Source: JANMEB01 sp041740495
GTDB lineage: Bacteria > Planctomycetota > Planctomycetia > Pirellulales > Pirellulaceae
Reading direction: 5' to 3'
Assembly: GCA_041740495.1 (NCBI GenBank)
Contig: JBGSLW010000075.1
Location: 1 to 15,348, forward strand
Length of the DNA: 15,348 nt
The notes below the pieces were generated by a model, which saw only the letters and a program-made list of their open reading frames with translations, did no database searches and had not been told where the DNA came from. Positions 7,315-14,962 of the stretch are shown here, one piece after another; position 1 is the first letter of the stretch, and each line of letters opens with the position of its first letter. The position numbers and the translations under genes are program-made.

Positions 7315-8778
7315 ATGTACCAGCAATTTGGCTTCCAACATCGTCCTTTTGGATCGATCGCCACTGCGGCTTCGTACTTTCCTGCGAGCACCGCGGAGAC
7401 AGCGCTCGAGTCGATTCGAATCTGCATCGATCGCGCCGCGGGTCCGGCTCTCTTAATCGGGGGCACCGGATTGGGAAAGTCACAAATCCTGGCGATGCTC
7501 CACCAGGAATTTCGCTCGAACTTTCGCGTGGTGAACGTGCAAGCCTGCAGCCGGATGAGTCGCCGTCACGATCTGTTGCAGAACATCTTGTTTGAGCTAG
7601 GCCAACCCTACCGGCAACTCTCCGAAGGGGAGCTGCGCCTGGCCTTGATCGACTTTTTGCGGCCCACACCGCAATGCCCCCACGGCATCCTGTTGCTGGT
7701 CGATGACGGACACACGCTTCCAGGACGCTTGTTAGACGAATTGCGCCTGATCCACAATTTCGTGCGCGACGGCCAACCGCGCGTCCGCCTGGTGATGGCA
7801 GGGACGCAGATCTTGGAAGAGCGTTTGACGCATCCCCAACTGGAACCGCTCCACCAACGTATCGCCGCCCGTTGCTACTTGGCGCCGCTACGGCGTGATG
7901 AAATCCCTGCCTATTTGCAATTCCAGTTGAATCGCGCGGGAGGACCGGGCGCCGATCTGTTTGCCCCTTCCGCGATCCAGGCCGTGGTACAGCTTTGTGA
8001 AGGCAACCCCCGATTGATCAACCAAGTCTGTGATCACGCGCTGATGCTGGCCGACAGCTGCGGCGCTAAGAACGTGGCCGGCGATTTGATCGCCGAGGCG
8101 TTCGGCGATATCCAACAAATCCCCGTCACCCCCTGGACCATCCGCCCCAGCGGCCGGCGGTCGGTCAGCGAATCCTCCGCATCCGAGGCAGCACCCCTAG
8201 TCGCCAACCAGATCGCCAACGGCCCGATCCAGGAGTCCGCGACTTCAGCGACCGAGGGAGAATGGTCGTTCATCGAATTCGGCGAATTGGACCAGATCGA
8301 CAGCAAATCCAATCCCGACGTCGGCACAACTCCGCTCCATGCGGTGGCAACGGCCAGATCATCCGCTCCGCAACAGAATTCGAGCGAACTTCGGGCGGAG
8401 GTTGTGCAACCGTCCACCACCCCCCAGGTACCCCCCCTCTCCGCGAATCCCTTCGCCGAGTCGTTTGAGCTGGAGCGGCAGATCCCCAACGAGGCCAAAC
8501 AGATTGTTGCGAAAATGGCCGCGGCTGCGGCCGCCACCCCCGAGTCGTTGCGGCAACGCATCGATCGCCCGCTCGAATCGTCCCTGCGCGGTGCGCACCT
8601 GGCCGCCGCCACCGACGACCGGGATATGATCGTCGTCAGCGATTTCGCCCAGGCGCCCTCGCTCGAACCCGGTCCTGCCGACGAATTGGAATTCGATTCG
8701 GGCGACGTGTCGCGCGGCCGAGCGGTTCGGGTGGAATACAATGCCTTGTTTCAACGCTTGCGCAGCGGCAAGCCCTAA
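7315..8778 (+). CDS. ExeA-type AAA ATPase of exopolysaccharide/exosortase loci type, with long disordered tail
   Basis: A 487-residue P-loop ATPase. The N-terminus MYQQFGFQHRPF is the usual opening of ExeA/GspA-like ATPases and of the ATPase found in exosortase-linked polysaccharide loci, which settles the start at 7315. Upstream in-frame starts would run into the preceding gene. Walker A is GGTGLGKS (49-56). Walker B is GILLLVDDGH (124-133), where the family usually has DEAQ, so the catalytic Glu is replaced by Asp. A sensor-like MAGTQILEERL (161-171) and the arginine-containing PLHQRIAARC (178-187) follow, then EGNPRLINQVCDHALMLA (229-246), a strong family match. From about 275 the protein is low-complexity (Pro, Ser, Ala, acidic patches), ending in an ordered-looking basic motif VEYNALFQRLRSGKP. 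It probably energises or regulates envelope polysaccharide export with the flanking genes. Confidence 0.85.
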   Translation: MYQQFGFQHRPFGSIATAASYFPASTAETALESIRICIDRAAGPALLIGGTGLGKSQILAMLHQEFRSNFRVVNVQACSRMSRRHDLLQNILFELGQPYRQLSEGELRLALIDFLRPTPQCPHGILLLVDDGHTLPGRLLDELRLIHNFVRDGQPRVRLVMAGTQILEERLTHPQLEPLHQRIAARCYLAPLRRDEIPAYLQFQLNRAGGPGADLFAPSAIQAVVQLCEGNPRLINQVCDHALMLADSCGAKNVAGDLIAEAFGDIQQIPVTPWTIRPSGRRSVSESSASEAAPLVANQIANGPIQESATSATEGEWSFIEFGELDQIDSKSNPDVGTTPLHAVATARSSAPQQNSSELRAEVVQPSTTPQVPPLSANPFAESFELERQIPNEAKQIVAKMAAAAAATPESLRQRIDRPLESSLRGAHLAAATDDRDMIVVSDFAQAPSLEPGPADELEFDSGDVSRGRAVRVEYNALFQRLRSGKP

Positions 8779-8849
8779 CCGACGATCCCGTGTCCATTGC
8801 ATCACACCCAACTTCTCTAGTCCCCTGTTTGATTCACGAGCAATTTCGG

Positions 8850-9944
8850 ATGGATCGAGAACAACCCCGCAATCCGGCCCCCACCACCAATTCCGACCTC
8901 TTTGCCGTTCGCGAATCCAATCGCGCGTCGGCCTACTTGCCGATGGGCATGCTGGAACCTTTGAAATTCCTGCAATCGACGACCCCTTCGTTGGCGCCGG
9001 AGATCAGCGTTCTGAGCATCCCCGCTGTCGACGTGGGTCCGGATGATCTGGAGGACCCGACCGACGGTCCATCTCCGCTGACGCTGCCGGCCAAGTCCCC
9101 CGTGTTGCAGGATCCAAGCGCGGAGCAGTCGCCAACCCAAAGTGGATCGTCCCCGACCGGAGGCAACGTTGGGCCTGCGGCGACCAGCGGCGTCGGCGCT
9201 CCGGCCCCCCCATCGCACGTGGCTTCGCCCGGCGGAAGTGGCAACACTTCCCCTGCCAAGCCGCACCATCCGACCACCACCGTGCCGCTTCGTCGGGGGA
9301 CCAGGTCGGATGCTCCCCCCGTCGATTGGTACCAAAGCATCTCGTCGGTCAACGATGACCGCCCGATCCAAGAGATCAGCCAGCGGATCCTCCACCAATT
9401 CCCGCGCCAAGCCCACGCGCAGCTACTGTTTACCAGTGCCGATCCAGCGATCTCCACCAACCGCACGGTCGGTAAAATCGCCAGTTGCTTGGCGCAGACG
9501 ACCAGCGGCGATGTCCTGTTGATCGACGCCAATTGGGAAGCGAACTTGACGATCGCGAAAAGCCGCGAGAAGCCCCAAATCGGCCTGGCCGAGATCTTGG
9601 CGCAAGGCTTCGATTGGCGGCCACTGGTGCTCTCCACCCAAGTCGTCGGACTGCGCGTCCTGCCGTGCGGCGCTTCCGATGTCCCACACCGCCAAATCAA
9701 CAGCAATCTTCTGCTGACGTTGTCCGCCGAGTGGCGTCGGGACTACGCCTACGTCTTGATCAATGGCGGCTATGTCAAACAACTGCTCGCGCGGCGTTTC
9801 GCCGGATGTTGCGACGGGGCGTACGTGATGGTCGAGCTGAATCGGACGACCAAGTCCGAGGCCCAAGCCGCCTCCAGGATGCTGGCTGAAAGCAAGGCCC
9901 GCACGATGGGCGCCATCGTCTTCGACACCGCGTCGGACAGCTAA
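8850..9944 (+). CDS. CpsD/BY-kinase-like P-loop protein with degenerate Walker A
   Basis: A 364-residue protein with two parts. The first 170 residues or so are rich in Pro, Ser, Thr and Gly and probably disordered. The rest follows the MinD/ParA-like fold of tyrosine autokinases such as CpsD/CapB. It contains LLFTSADPAI where the P-loop begins, GDVLLIDANWEANLT (the Walker A' LIDAD segment), IGLAEILAQG (the GLsdxLxG element), GLRVLPCGA (the lpaG element) and DGAYVMVELNRT. The GKS/T of Walker A is lost (PAISTNRTVGKIA), and Walker B reads YVLINGG instead of an IIDxPP motif. No C-terminal tyrosine cluster is present. Nucleotide binding and kinase activity are therefore doubtful, and a structural or regulatory partner of the two preceding proteins is more likely. 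I chose the ATG at 8850; a GTG at 8790 would add 20 residues, and neither has a strong ribosome site. Only three bases separate its stop from the convergent cyclase gene. Confidence 0.75.
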   Translation: MDREQPRNPAPTTNSDLFAVRESNRASAYLPMGMLEPLKFLQSTTPSLAPEISVLSIPAVDVGPDDLEDPTDGPSPLTLPAKSPVLQDPSAEQSPTQSGSSPTGGNVGPAATSGVGAPAPPSHVASPGGSGNTSPAKPHHPTTTVPLRRGTRSDAPPVDWYQSISSVNDDRPIQEISQRILHQFPRQAHAQLLFTSADPAISTNRTVGKIASCLAQTTSGDVLLIDANWEANLTIAKSREKPQIGLAEILAQGFDWRPLVLSTQVVGLRVLPCGASDVPHRQINSNLLLTLSAEWRRDYAYVLINGGYVKQLLARRFAGCCDGAYVMVELNRTTKSEAQAASRMLAESKARTMGAIVFDTASDS

Positions 9945-9947
9945 CGC

Positions 9948-11693
9948 TTACTTTTGCACCAGCGGCAGCACGCCATCCCAGTCGACGGGCGCCGTACCGC
10001 GCCGGGCCAGGAACTCGCAGACATAGTCTGCCGGACCCGACTGCGACCGGAGCGGTTCGAGTTTCTTGCGCGCCGCGTCCCAATCGCCTTGAGCAAAATG
10101 CGCGAACCCTTCGAGGTACTCCCGCTCCCAAGTCGGAGCCGGCAGATCGCCCCACGCCGGAAGCACCTCCGCGATTGAGACCGCCGCCGTAAATCCTACT
10201 GGCCGCACGGCACAAATCGGGCGGACGCGAAACTCGCCCGATCCGTGAACCGCCAGCCATTGGGCGGATTCCTCGTCCAACAAGACTGGAACTCGAAACG
10301 CCCTCGTCAATGATTCGAGCCGCGCTGCTCGATTCACCACGGGACCAAACGACGTGACCTTGACCTGATCGTCGCTGCCGATTTGGCCGGCCACCCCGCG
10401 ACCTGACGCGATTCCGATCCCGATCGAGAACGCTTCGCCCGGTGCAAGCGTTGCGCCCCACCGGGCGAATTCCAGCTGGATCGCCAGGGCAGCCCGGCAG
10501 GCCTTCTCGATCGCGAGGGGCTCGGCCAACGGCCACCCCCAAAAACCCATCGTGGCATCGCCGTGAAAATCGCCGACGACTCCCCCCTCCTTCAAGAGAT
10601 GGTGGGTGACCAGGCTCAACGCCTTGCTGACGTGTTGCAACAGTCCCAATAGATTCGCCGCCATTCGCTCCGACGTCCGGGAAAACCCTTGGAGGTCGCA
10701 GAACATCACCGTCAACTCGCATTCGCGCGGCGCAAGTACGGCACGCGGATCCTGGCCGCCGATCGCCTGCAAAACGATCGGGGAGAAGAAAGGGCGGAGA
10801 CTGGCGGCCTGGCGTTCCAACTGCTGCAGTTGACGCAAGTTCGCCAACATGCCTCCGACCAACTCCGCAAATTTCACATCTCCCTGCATCTCGACCGTCG
10901 CGGCCAACGGTCCGCTCGGAGGGGACGGTCGTGCTCGGCCAGCCACGTACAACGTCCAGCCCTGGCTGGCCGGTCCGCGTACGGGAACGGCCATCGCCCA
11001 CTGATGGTGCGGGTCGAGCGTAATCGCGGAATCGGCCACGTTTCCATCCCAGAGATGCAAGATCGTCTCTTGTTGCGTCTGGGCGCGGCGGATCAGACGT
11101 TCACTCGGCCGGAACGGATACTCGGCGAAACGCCGCCGATCCCAATCCAGCACCGCCACCGGAGTGTTCGGCTCCGCGGTCGCCACGCCCGCCACTTCTG
11201 CCGCGTCGATACCCGCCAACAGAACATTGGCAATCCGATTCAATAAGTCGGCTTCGTTCGCCGCACTCGAAATCAGGTCGGGGACCTGCCCCAGGACCGC
11301 CATCCGTTTCTCCGCATCGACGAAACGGAACTGGTCCAGGCTGGCCTGCGCAAAAATATGCTCGCGGGACGGCGGTCGAATATCCAGGGTAGGGTGGGCT
11401 TGTTCGCTGCGAACCTGGAATGTGGTTTGGCCGATGACGAATTGTTCACCGGCGGCAACCAGAAACTCATCGAGCGGCGCCCCTCGAAAGAAGATCGGGT
11501 TTCGGGCGGACAAATGACGCCGGACTCGGACTCGCCCCGCTTCAACCGACAGCGTTGCGTGACGGCGGGAAATCGCCGGATCCCAGACGATGGCAAGATC
11601 GGCGTCGCGCCCCAATTCGACGATCCGTCCGGCGGCCAGCTGGCATTGGGCTCGCTGTCCCGTATGCGAACCACATGCAACCAATTCCCACAT
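9948..11693 (-). CDS. FHA-GAF-class III nucleotide cyclase (adenylate/guanylate cyclase-like)
   Basis: A 581-residue soluble signalling protein. Residues 1-95 form an FHA phosphothreonine-binding domain with Gly28-Arg29 and SRRH at 42-45. About 130-255 is GAF-like. A helical linker (275-300) leads to a class III cyclase domain at about 325-510. Metal-binding aspartates are present as FCDLQGFS (Asp333) and HGDATMGFWG (Asp379), and the transition-state Asn454 and Arg458 as VVNRAARLE. The position that carries the adenine-selecting lysine (usually DKFIGD) reads GDFHGD, so Lys is replaced by Asp375; its partner position is Thr447. The tail (520-580) resembles the C-terminal segment of cyanobacterial-type cyclases. 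It would make cAMP or another cyclic nucleotide in response to a phosphoprotein and a GAF ligand. The ATG at 11693 lies 27 bases after prpC on the same strand, without a clear ribosome site, so it is probably the third gene of that operon. Confidence 0.88.
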   Translation of the reverse strand: MWELVACGSHTGQRAQCQLAAGRIVELGRDADLAIVWDPAISRRHATLSVEAGRVRVRRHLSARNPIFFRGAPLDEFLVAAGEQFVIGQTTFQVRSEQAHPTLDIRPPSREHIFAQASLDQFRFVDAEKRMAVLGQVPDLISSAANEADLLNRIANVLLAGIDAAEVAGVATAEPNTPVAVLDWDRRRFAEYPFRPSERLIRRAQTQQETILHLWDGNVADSAITLDPHHQWAMAVPVRGPASQGWTLYVAGRARPSPPSGPLAATVEMQGDVKFAELVGGMLANLRQLQQLERQAASLRPFFSPIVLQAIGGQDPRAVLAPRECELTVMFCDLQGFSRTSERMAANLLGLLQHVSKALSLVTHHLLKEGGVVGDFHGDATMGFWGWPLAEPLAIEKACRAALAIQLEFARWGATLAPGEAFSIGIGIASGRGVAGQIGSDDQVKVTSFGPVVNRAARLESLTRAFRVPVLLDEESAQWLAVHGSGEFRVRPICAVRPVGFTAAVSIAEVLPAWGDLPAPTWEREYLEGFAHFAQGDWDAARKKLEPLRSQSGPADYVCEFLARRGTAPVDWDGVLPLVQK

Positions 11694-11720
11694 AGGTCAC
11701 GCCGGCGACATCGGACGCAA

Positions 11721-12860
11721 TTAACGACTTTCCATCGGCGTTACCGCCCGCGGTGCGGGGCCCACGTACTCGGCGTCCGGTCGAATCAGGCGGTTGTCCG
11801 CCCGTTGCTCGAACACATGGGCGCACCAACCCGTCACGCGCGCCAAGACGAAGATCGGCGTGAACATCGGTGTGGGAATCCCCATCCGGTGGTAGACGGA
11901 GGCGCTGTAGAAATCCAAGTTTGGGAAGAGACGTTTTTCGCGCCACATCACCTGTTCGATACGCTCCGAAACGGGATAAATCCGCTGGTCGTCGGCGGCG
12001 TCCGCCAGCCGCCGCGCCCAATCCTTGATCACTTCGTTGCGCGGATCGGATGTGCGATAAACGCGATGCCCAAAGCCCATGACCAACCTTTTCTCGGTCA
12101 ACATGCTCAGCAATCCGGCCTCGGCTTCCTCGACCGTCTCGAACTGTTCGATCAACTCCATCGCCGCTTCGTTCGCCCCGCCGTGCAAGGGACCTCGCAG
12201 CGTGCCGATCGCCCCGGTGATGGCGGAGTAAATATCGGACAAGGTCGCCGCACAGATTCGAGCCGTAAACGTCGACGCGTTGAATTCATGCTCCGCGTAG
12301 AGGATCAATGAAGCATCCATCGCCTCGACGTGCATCGGCTGGGGAGCCCGACCCCCATGAAGTTGCTCCAGAAAATACGCCGCCAAACTCGTTTGGGAGG
12401 ACTTGCCGTCCAACCGCTCGCCGTGATGCGAATAACGATACCAGTACGCGAGAATCGTCGGGAAACAGGCGAGCAACCGTTCGGCGATCGCCCGCTGTTG
12501 CGCAAAGGACCGTTCCGGCTCCAGACAACCCAACATCGAACAGCCGGTCCGCAACACGTCCATCGGGTGGGCGTCCGCAGGGATCGCCTCCAGCACCTCC
12601 TTCAGTTCAGCAGAAATCGGTCGCGCGTTTTGCAGGCGAATGACAAATTCATCCCGCTGTGCTCGCGTGGGTAGCTCCCCCCACAACAACAGGTAGGCGA
12701 CCTCCTCAAATGTTGCGTTGGCGCAGAGGTCCTTGATGTCGTAGCCGCGATACGTCAGCCCCACGCCTTCCTTCCCCACCGTGGCGATCGCGGTCTTACC
12801 TGCGACCACGCCCGCAAGCCCCCCCGCCTTCTTTGGTGAAGTTGATGTCGTCGCCGTCAT
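11721..12860 (-). CDS. prpC: 2-methylcitrate synthase (citrate synthase family)
   Basis: A 379-residue type II-like citrate synthase. The catalytic triad is visible: His191 in LYAEHEFNASTF, His226 in GPLHGGANE and Asp316 in NLDFYSASVYH. The CoA/oxaloacetate-binding block MGFGHRVYRTSDPRNEVIK (261-279) is closer to PrpC than to GltA. Length matches E. coli PrpC (389). It condenses propionyl-CoA with oxaloacetate to 2-methylcitrate, the entry step of the methylcitrate cycle. It probably has citrate synthase side activity too. Pairing with prpB supports the methylcitrate role. The ATG overlaps the prpB stop by four bases (ATGA), and AAGGGG stands five bases before it, inside the end of prpB. No prpD or acnD is present in the window. 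The possibility that it also serves the TCA cycle cannot be excluded. Confidence 0.93.
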   Translation of the reverse strand: MTATTSTSPKKAGGLAGVVAGKTAIATVGKEGVGLTYRGYDIKDLCANATFEEVAYLLLWGELPTRAQRDEFVIRLQNARPISAELKEVLEAIPADAHPMDVLRTGCSMLGCLEPERSFAQQRAIAERLLACFPTILAYWYRYSHHGERLDGKSSQTSLAAYFLEQLHGGRAPQPMHVEAMDASLILYAEHEFNASTFTARICAATLSDIYSAITGAIGTLRGPLHGGANEAAMELIEQFETVEEAEAGLLSMLTEKRLVMGFGHRVYRTSDPRNEVIKDWARRLADAADDQRIYPVSERIEQVMWREKRLFPNLDFYSASVYHRMGIPTPMFTPIFVLARVTGWCAHVFEQRADNRLIRPDAEYVGPAPRAVTPMESR

Positions 12861-13732
12861 GATTTCCCCTTCAGAAACAACCTATCCAGTATCGCTTCGT
12901 ATCGATGATAATCCAGGATCTTGTAGAGTTCCTCTCGTGTTTGCATGTCGTCCAACATCGACCGCTGCGTGCCGTCTCGCCGAATCGCGTTGTACGTGCA
13001 CCAGGCAGCTTGGCTCATCGCCCGAAACGCGGAGAGCGGATAAAGGACCATCGCGACCCCCGCTGCGCCAAATTCTTCGACGGTCAGCAGCGGAGTCCTC
13101 CCAAATTCGGTCATGTTCGCCAACACCGGCACAGACAGCGCTTGCGTGAACCGCCGATACTGGTCGAGATCGCTCAACGCCTCCGCAAAAATCAGATCGG
13201 CCCCCGCTTCGATGTACCGCTGGCACCGTTCGATCGCGGCCTCCAAGCCTTCATTGGCAAACGCGTCGGTCCGAGCCATAATCCCCAAGGGTCGATCCCG
13301 AGCATCCACGGCCGAGCGAATCCGATCGACCATTTCCACCGTTTCCACCAAAGCCTTGCCGGGACGATGGCCGCACCGCTTCGCACCCTCCTGATCCTCC
13401 AGGTGGATCGCTGCGACACCGGCCCGGCCCATCTGCCGGACCATCCGGGCAATGCTCAATGCGCTCCCCCAACCGGTATCGACGTCGACCAACAGCGGAA
13501 GGTCGCAGGCGTCGGTGATCCGCTGCGCTTCATCGCGAACATCATTCAGAGTGGTCACGCCCAAATCCGGGATGCCGAAGGTCGCGTTGGCCACCCCGGC
13601 GCCGGATAAGTAAATCGCGCGAAAGCCCGCCGCCTGCGCCAGCAACGCGCAATAGGCGTTGATCGTCCCCACAATCTGAAGCGGCTGCTCCTCGGTCAAT
13701 GCAGCAGACAATCGATTGGTCGTACTCGTCAA
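12857..13732 (-). CDS. prpB: 2-methylisocitrate lyase
   Basis: A 291-residue isocitrate lyase/PEP mutase superfamily enzyme that splits 2-methylisocitrate into pyruvate and succinate. The catalytic loop KRCGH is at 118-122 (Cys120), with LSGAGVANATFGIPDLG (42-58), the Mg-binding LVDVDTGWG (81-89) and IMARTDA (151-157). Length equals that of PrpB family members. The start codon is TTG at 13730-13732: an in-frame TGA stands two codons upstream, and AGGAG (13742-13746) lies nine bases before the TTG, so no other start fits. It is the first gene of a prpB-prpC-cyclase run and is translationally coupled to prpC. The ribosome site is in an inverted repeat (see separate entry), which may limit translation. 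Identification is secure; the alternative of a related oxaloacetase or PEP mutase is unlikely given prpC next to it. Confidence 0.94.
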   Translation of the reverse strand: MTSTTNRLSAALTEEQPLQIVGTINAYCALLAQAAGFRAIYLSGAGVANATFGIPDLGVTTLNDVRDEAQRITDACDLPLLVDVDTGWGSALSIARMVRQMGRAGVAAIHLEDQEGAKRCGHRPGKALVETVEMVDRIRSAVDARDRPLGIMARTDAFANEGLEAAIERCQRYIEAGADLIFAEALSDLDQYRRFTQALSVPVLANMTEFGRTPLLTVEEFGAAGVAMVLYPLSAFRAMSQAAWCTYNAIRRDGTQRSMLDDMQTREELYKILDYHRYEAILDRLFLKGKS

Positions 13733-13736
13733 AGCT

Positions 13737-13755
13737 CACCACTCCTGAGTTGGTG
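13737..13755 (-). promoter_or_regulatory. prpB: Inverted repeat that encloses the prpB Shine-Dalgarno site
   Basis: Read on the minus strand, CACCAACTC and GAGTGGTG are inverted repeats: eight pairs with one bulged A and a two-base centre. The AGGAG ribosome site (13742-13746) sits at the centre and right arm. Folded as RNA, the stem would hide the site; as DNA it could be an operator. An overlapping alternative pairing (GTGG with CCAC, 13753-13765) competes with it. This is seen in the sequence; function is inferred. Confidence 0.45.
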
Positions 13756-13772
13756 GTCAATCCACAGGTGGT

Positions 13773-13801
13773 ATTATGCCAAACGGCCGCGGTTTTGATA
13801 A
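13773..13801 (-). promoter_or_regulatory. Candidate promoter of the prpB-prpC-cyclase operon
   Basis: On the minus strand TTATCA (13796-13801) and CATAAT (13773-13778) are spaced by 17 bases. The -10 box matches five of six consensus bases and the -35 box four of six. The predicted transcript start near 13766 leaves a leader of about 34 bases that contains the inverted repeat around the prpB ribosome site. Confidence 0.4.
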
Positions 13802-13900
13802 CCCGCAGTTGGAGCAGCCCTATCAATGAAATGCAGGGAAAAGCGAGATGAAGAAATGCTCGAACTCGACTGGGGAGGTCGGCTCAAGATCATAGGAGGC

Positions 13901-14803
13901 TCAGCGTTTTCGCGAAGCGCGGTACTGGCGACAGACTTCCAGCGCGGTTTCCGCCAACCGTTTCCCGTGCGACTGCAACGATTCCGGGACCTCGCTGTCC
14001 GGCGCCGCATCGTAGAGCCAGCAGTAGAACGTGAGGGCGGTGAGATAACCCCCGTGGCTGCCGGAATGGTTGCCGTCCCCGGCATACAATTCCAACTCGG
14101 GGATTTCGTCCAACACCCGGTCCCAAACCAAACCGACAGGCACTACATCGACCGGCACGTCGGGACGTTCCAACTGGGCCTCGTCGGCGATGCGTTCGTA
14201 GATCTTCGATACACGTTGCGCTTCCCCCAGGTTCCCTTCGGTTCGCCATTCGGGCATCAGCAGCACTCGGCAGCCGCGGCGGTTGAATTGCTCGACCATG
14301 CGGATCGCTGCATCGATCGGGTACTCGTTGCGCCCGGAGGTGCTGTATTTCTGTCCTTGGAGAATCACGAACTGGGGCGGGAAGGGCTCGAATAGGGAGG
14401 GAGTTTGCGCCGCCGGCTCCAAGAAATCCAGGAAGGGTCCGCTGAGCGTTTGATACTCCACTTCGTCCATGTTGGGTCGCGCTTGGATCATCGTCTTTAA
14501 CTGGGGAAAAGGGGCGCCCCCGCCAATATGGCTATTTCCTAGAATCAGGGCGACAAAATCGTTTTCTGCAGGGGGCGATGTCCGGACCGGCTTGGGCTGT
14601 GCCGCCGCACCGCCGGTGACCGATTCGCGAAATTCAGACAGCGGGTCGCCGCCTTTCGCGGACGCTTGGGTCGCGTCGTTCCCGGAAACAGTTTCCTGCG
14701 GGGAACTGGGCGAACATCCCAGCCCCAGCCCTAGCCCAAGCCCCAGCCCCAGCCCCAGCCCCAGCATCCATCCCCAGCTGATCTGCAGCAGACCGAGCGA
14801 CAT
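13901..14803 (-). CDS. SGNH/GDSL hydrolase-like lipoprotein
   Basis: A 300-residue protein with a lipoprotein signal peptide: a hydrophobic stretch made of eight Leu-Gly pairs (14-29) leads to lipobox LGLGC with Cys30. A polar spacer follows, then a domain from about 82 with the SGNH layout. It has ALILGNSHIGGG with nucleophile candidate Ser91, the strand FVILQGQK (145-152) and the C-terminal GDGNHSGSHGGYL with Asp243 and His246 in a DxxH motif. Such enzymes hydrolyse esters on lipids or carbohydrates; the substrate is unknown. I prefer the ATG at 14803 because it places the signal peptide at the N-terminus, although only AGG abuts it and the n-region lacks positive charge. A GTG at 14971 with GGGAG eight bases upstream would add 56 residues of Ser/Arg-rich sequence and cannot be ruled out. 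It precedes prpB by 168 bases on the same strand. Confidence 0.75.
   Translation of the reverse strand: MSLGLLQISWGWMLGLGLGLGLGLGLGLGCSPSSPQETVSGNDATQASAKGGDPLSEFRESVTGGAAAQPKPVRTSPPAENDFVALILGNSHIGGGAPFPQLKTMIQARPNMDEVEYQTLSGPFLDFLEPAAQTPSLFEPFPPQFVILQGQKYSTSGRNEYPIDAAIRMVEQFNRRGCRVLLMPEWRTEGNLGEAQRVSKIYERIADEAQLERPDVPVDVVPVGLVWDRVLDEIPELELYAGDGNHSGSHGGYLTALTFYCWLYDAAPDSEVPESLQSHGKRLAETALEVCRQYRASRKR
14718..14765. repeat. Hexanucleotide tandem repeat, 8 units, inside a signal peptide
   Basis: Eight tandem copies of CCCAGC on the plus strand: six perfect, and the third (CCTAGC) and fourth (CCAAGC) with one change each. On the minus strand it encodes alternating Leu-Gly and forms the whole hydrophobic core of the lipoprotein signal peptide. 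Changes in copy number would keep the reading frame and alter the length of the core by two residues per unit. Confidence 0.95.
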
Positions 14804-14962
14804 CCTGGCGGACTTTGTGGAAAAACGGGTAGCCCTGCTCGCGGAGAACGTGGAATTCCGCGGTCGGTCGACCGCAGTTCCGCTGCCGACAACAGCTTCG
14901 TTCGATCGAGACGTCTTGGGGCAAAGCCCTGGATTTGACGCCACCCAGTCGTTCCAACGCGA

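Noticed and set aside
9775..11001. Minus-strand 408-codon frame within the cyclase gene
   Set aside because: Different frame of the same strand as the cyclase; its product is Arg/Gly-rich and the cyclase frame has unmistakable motifs.
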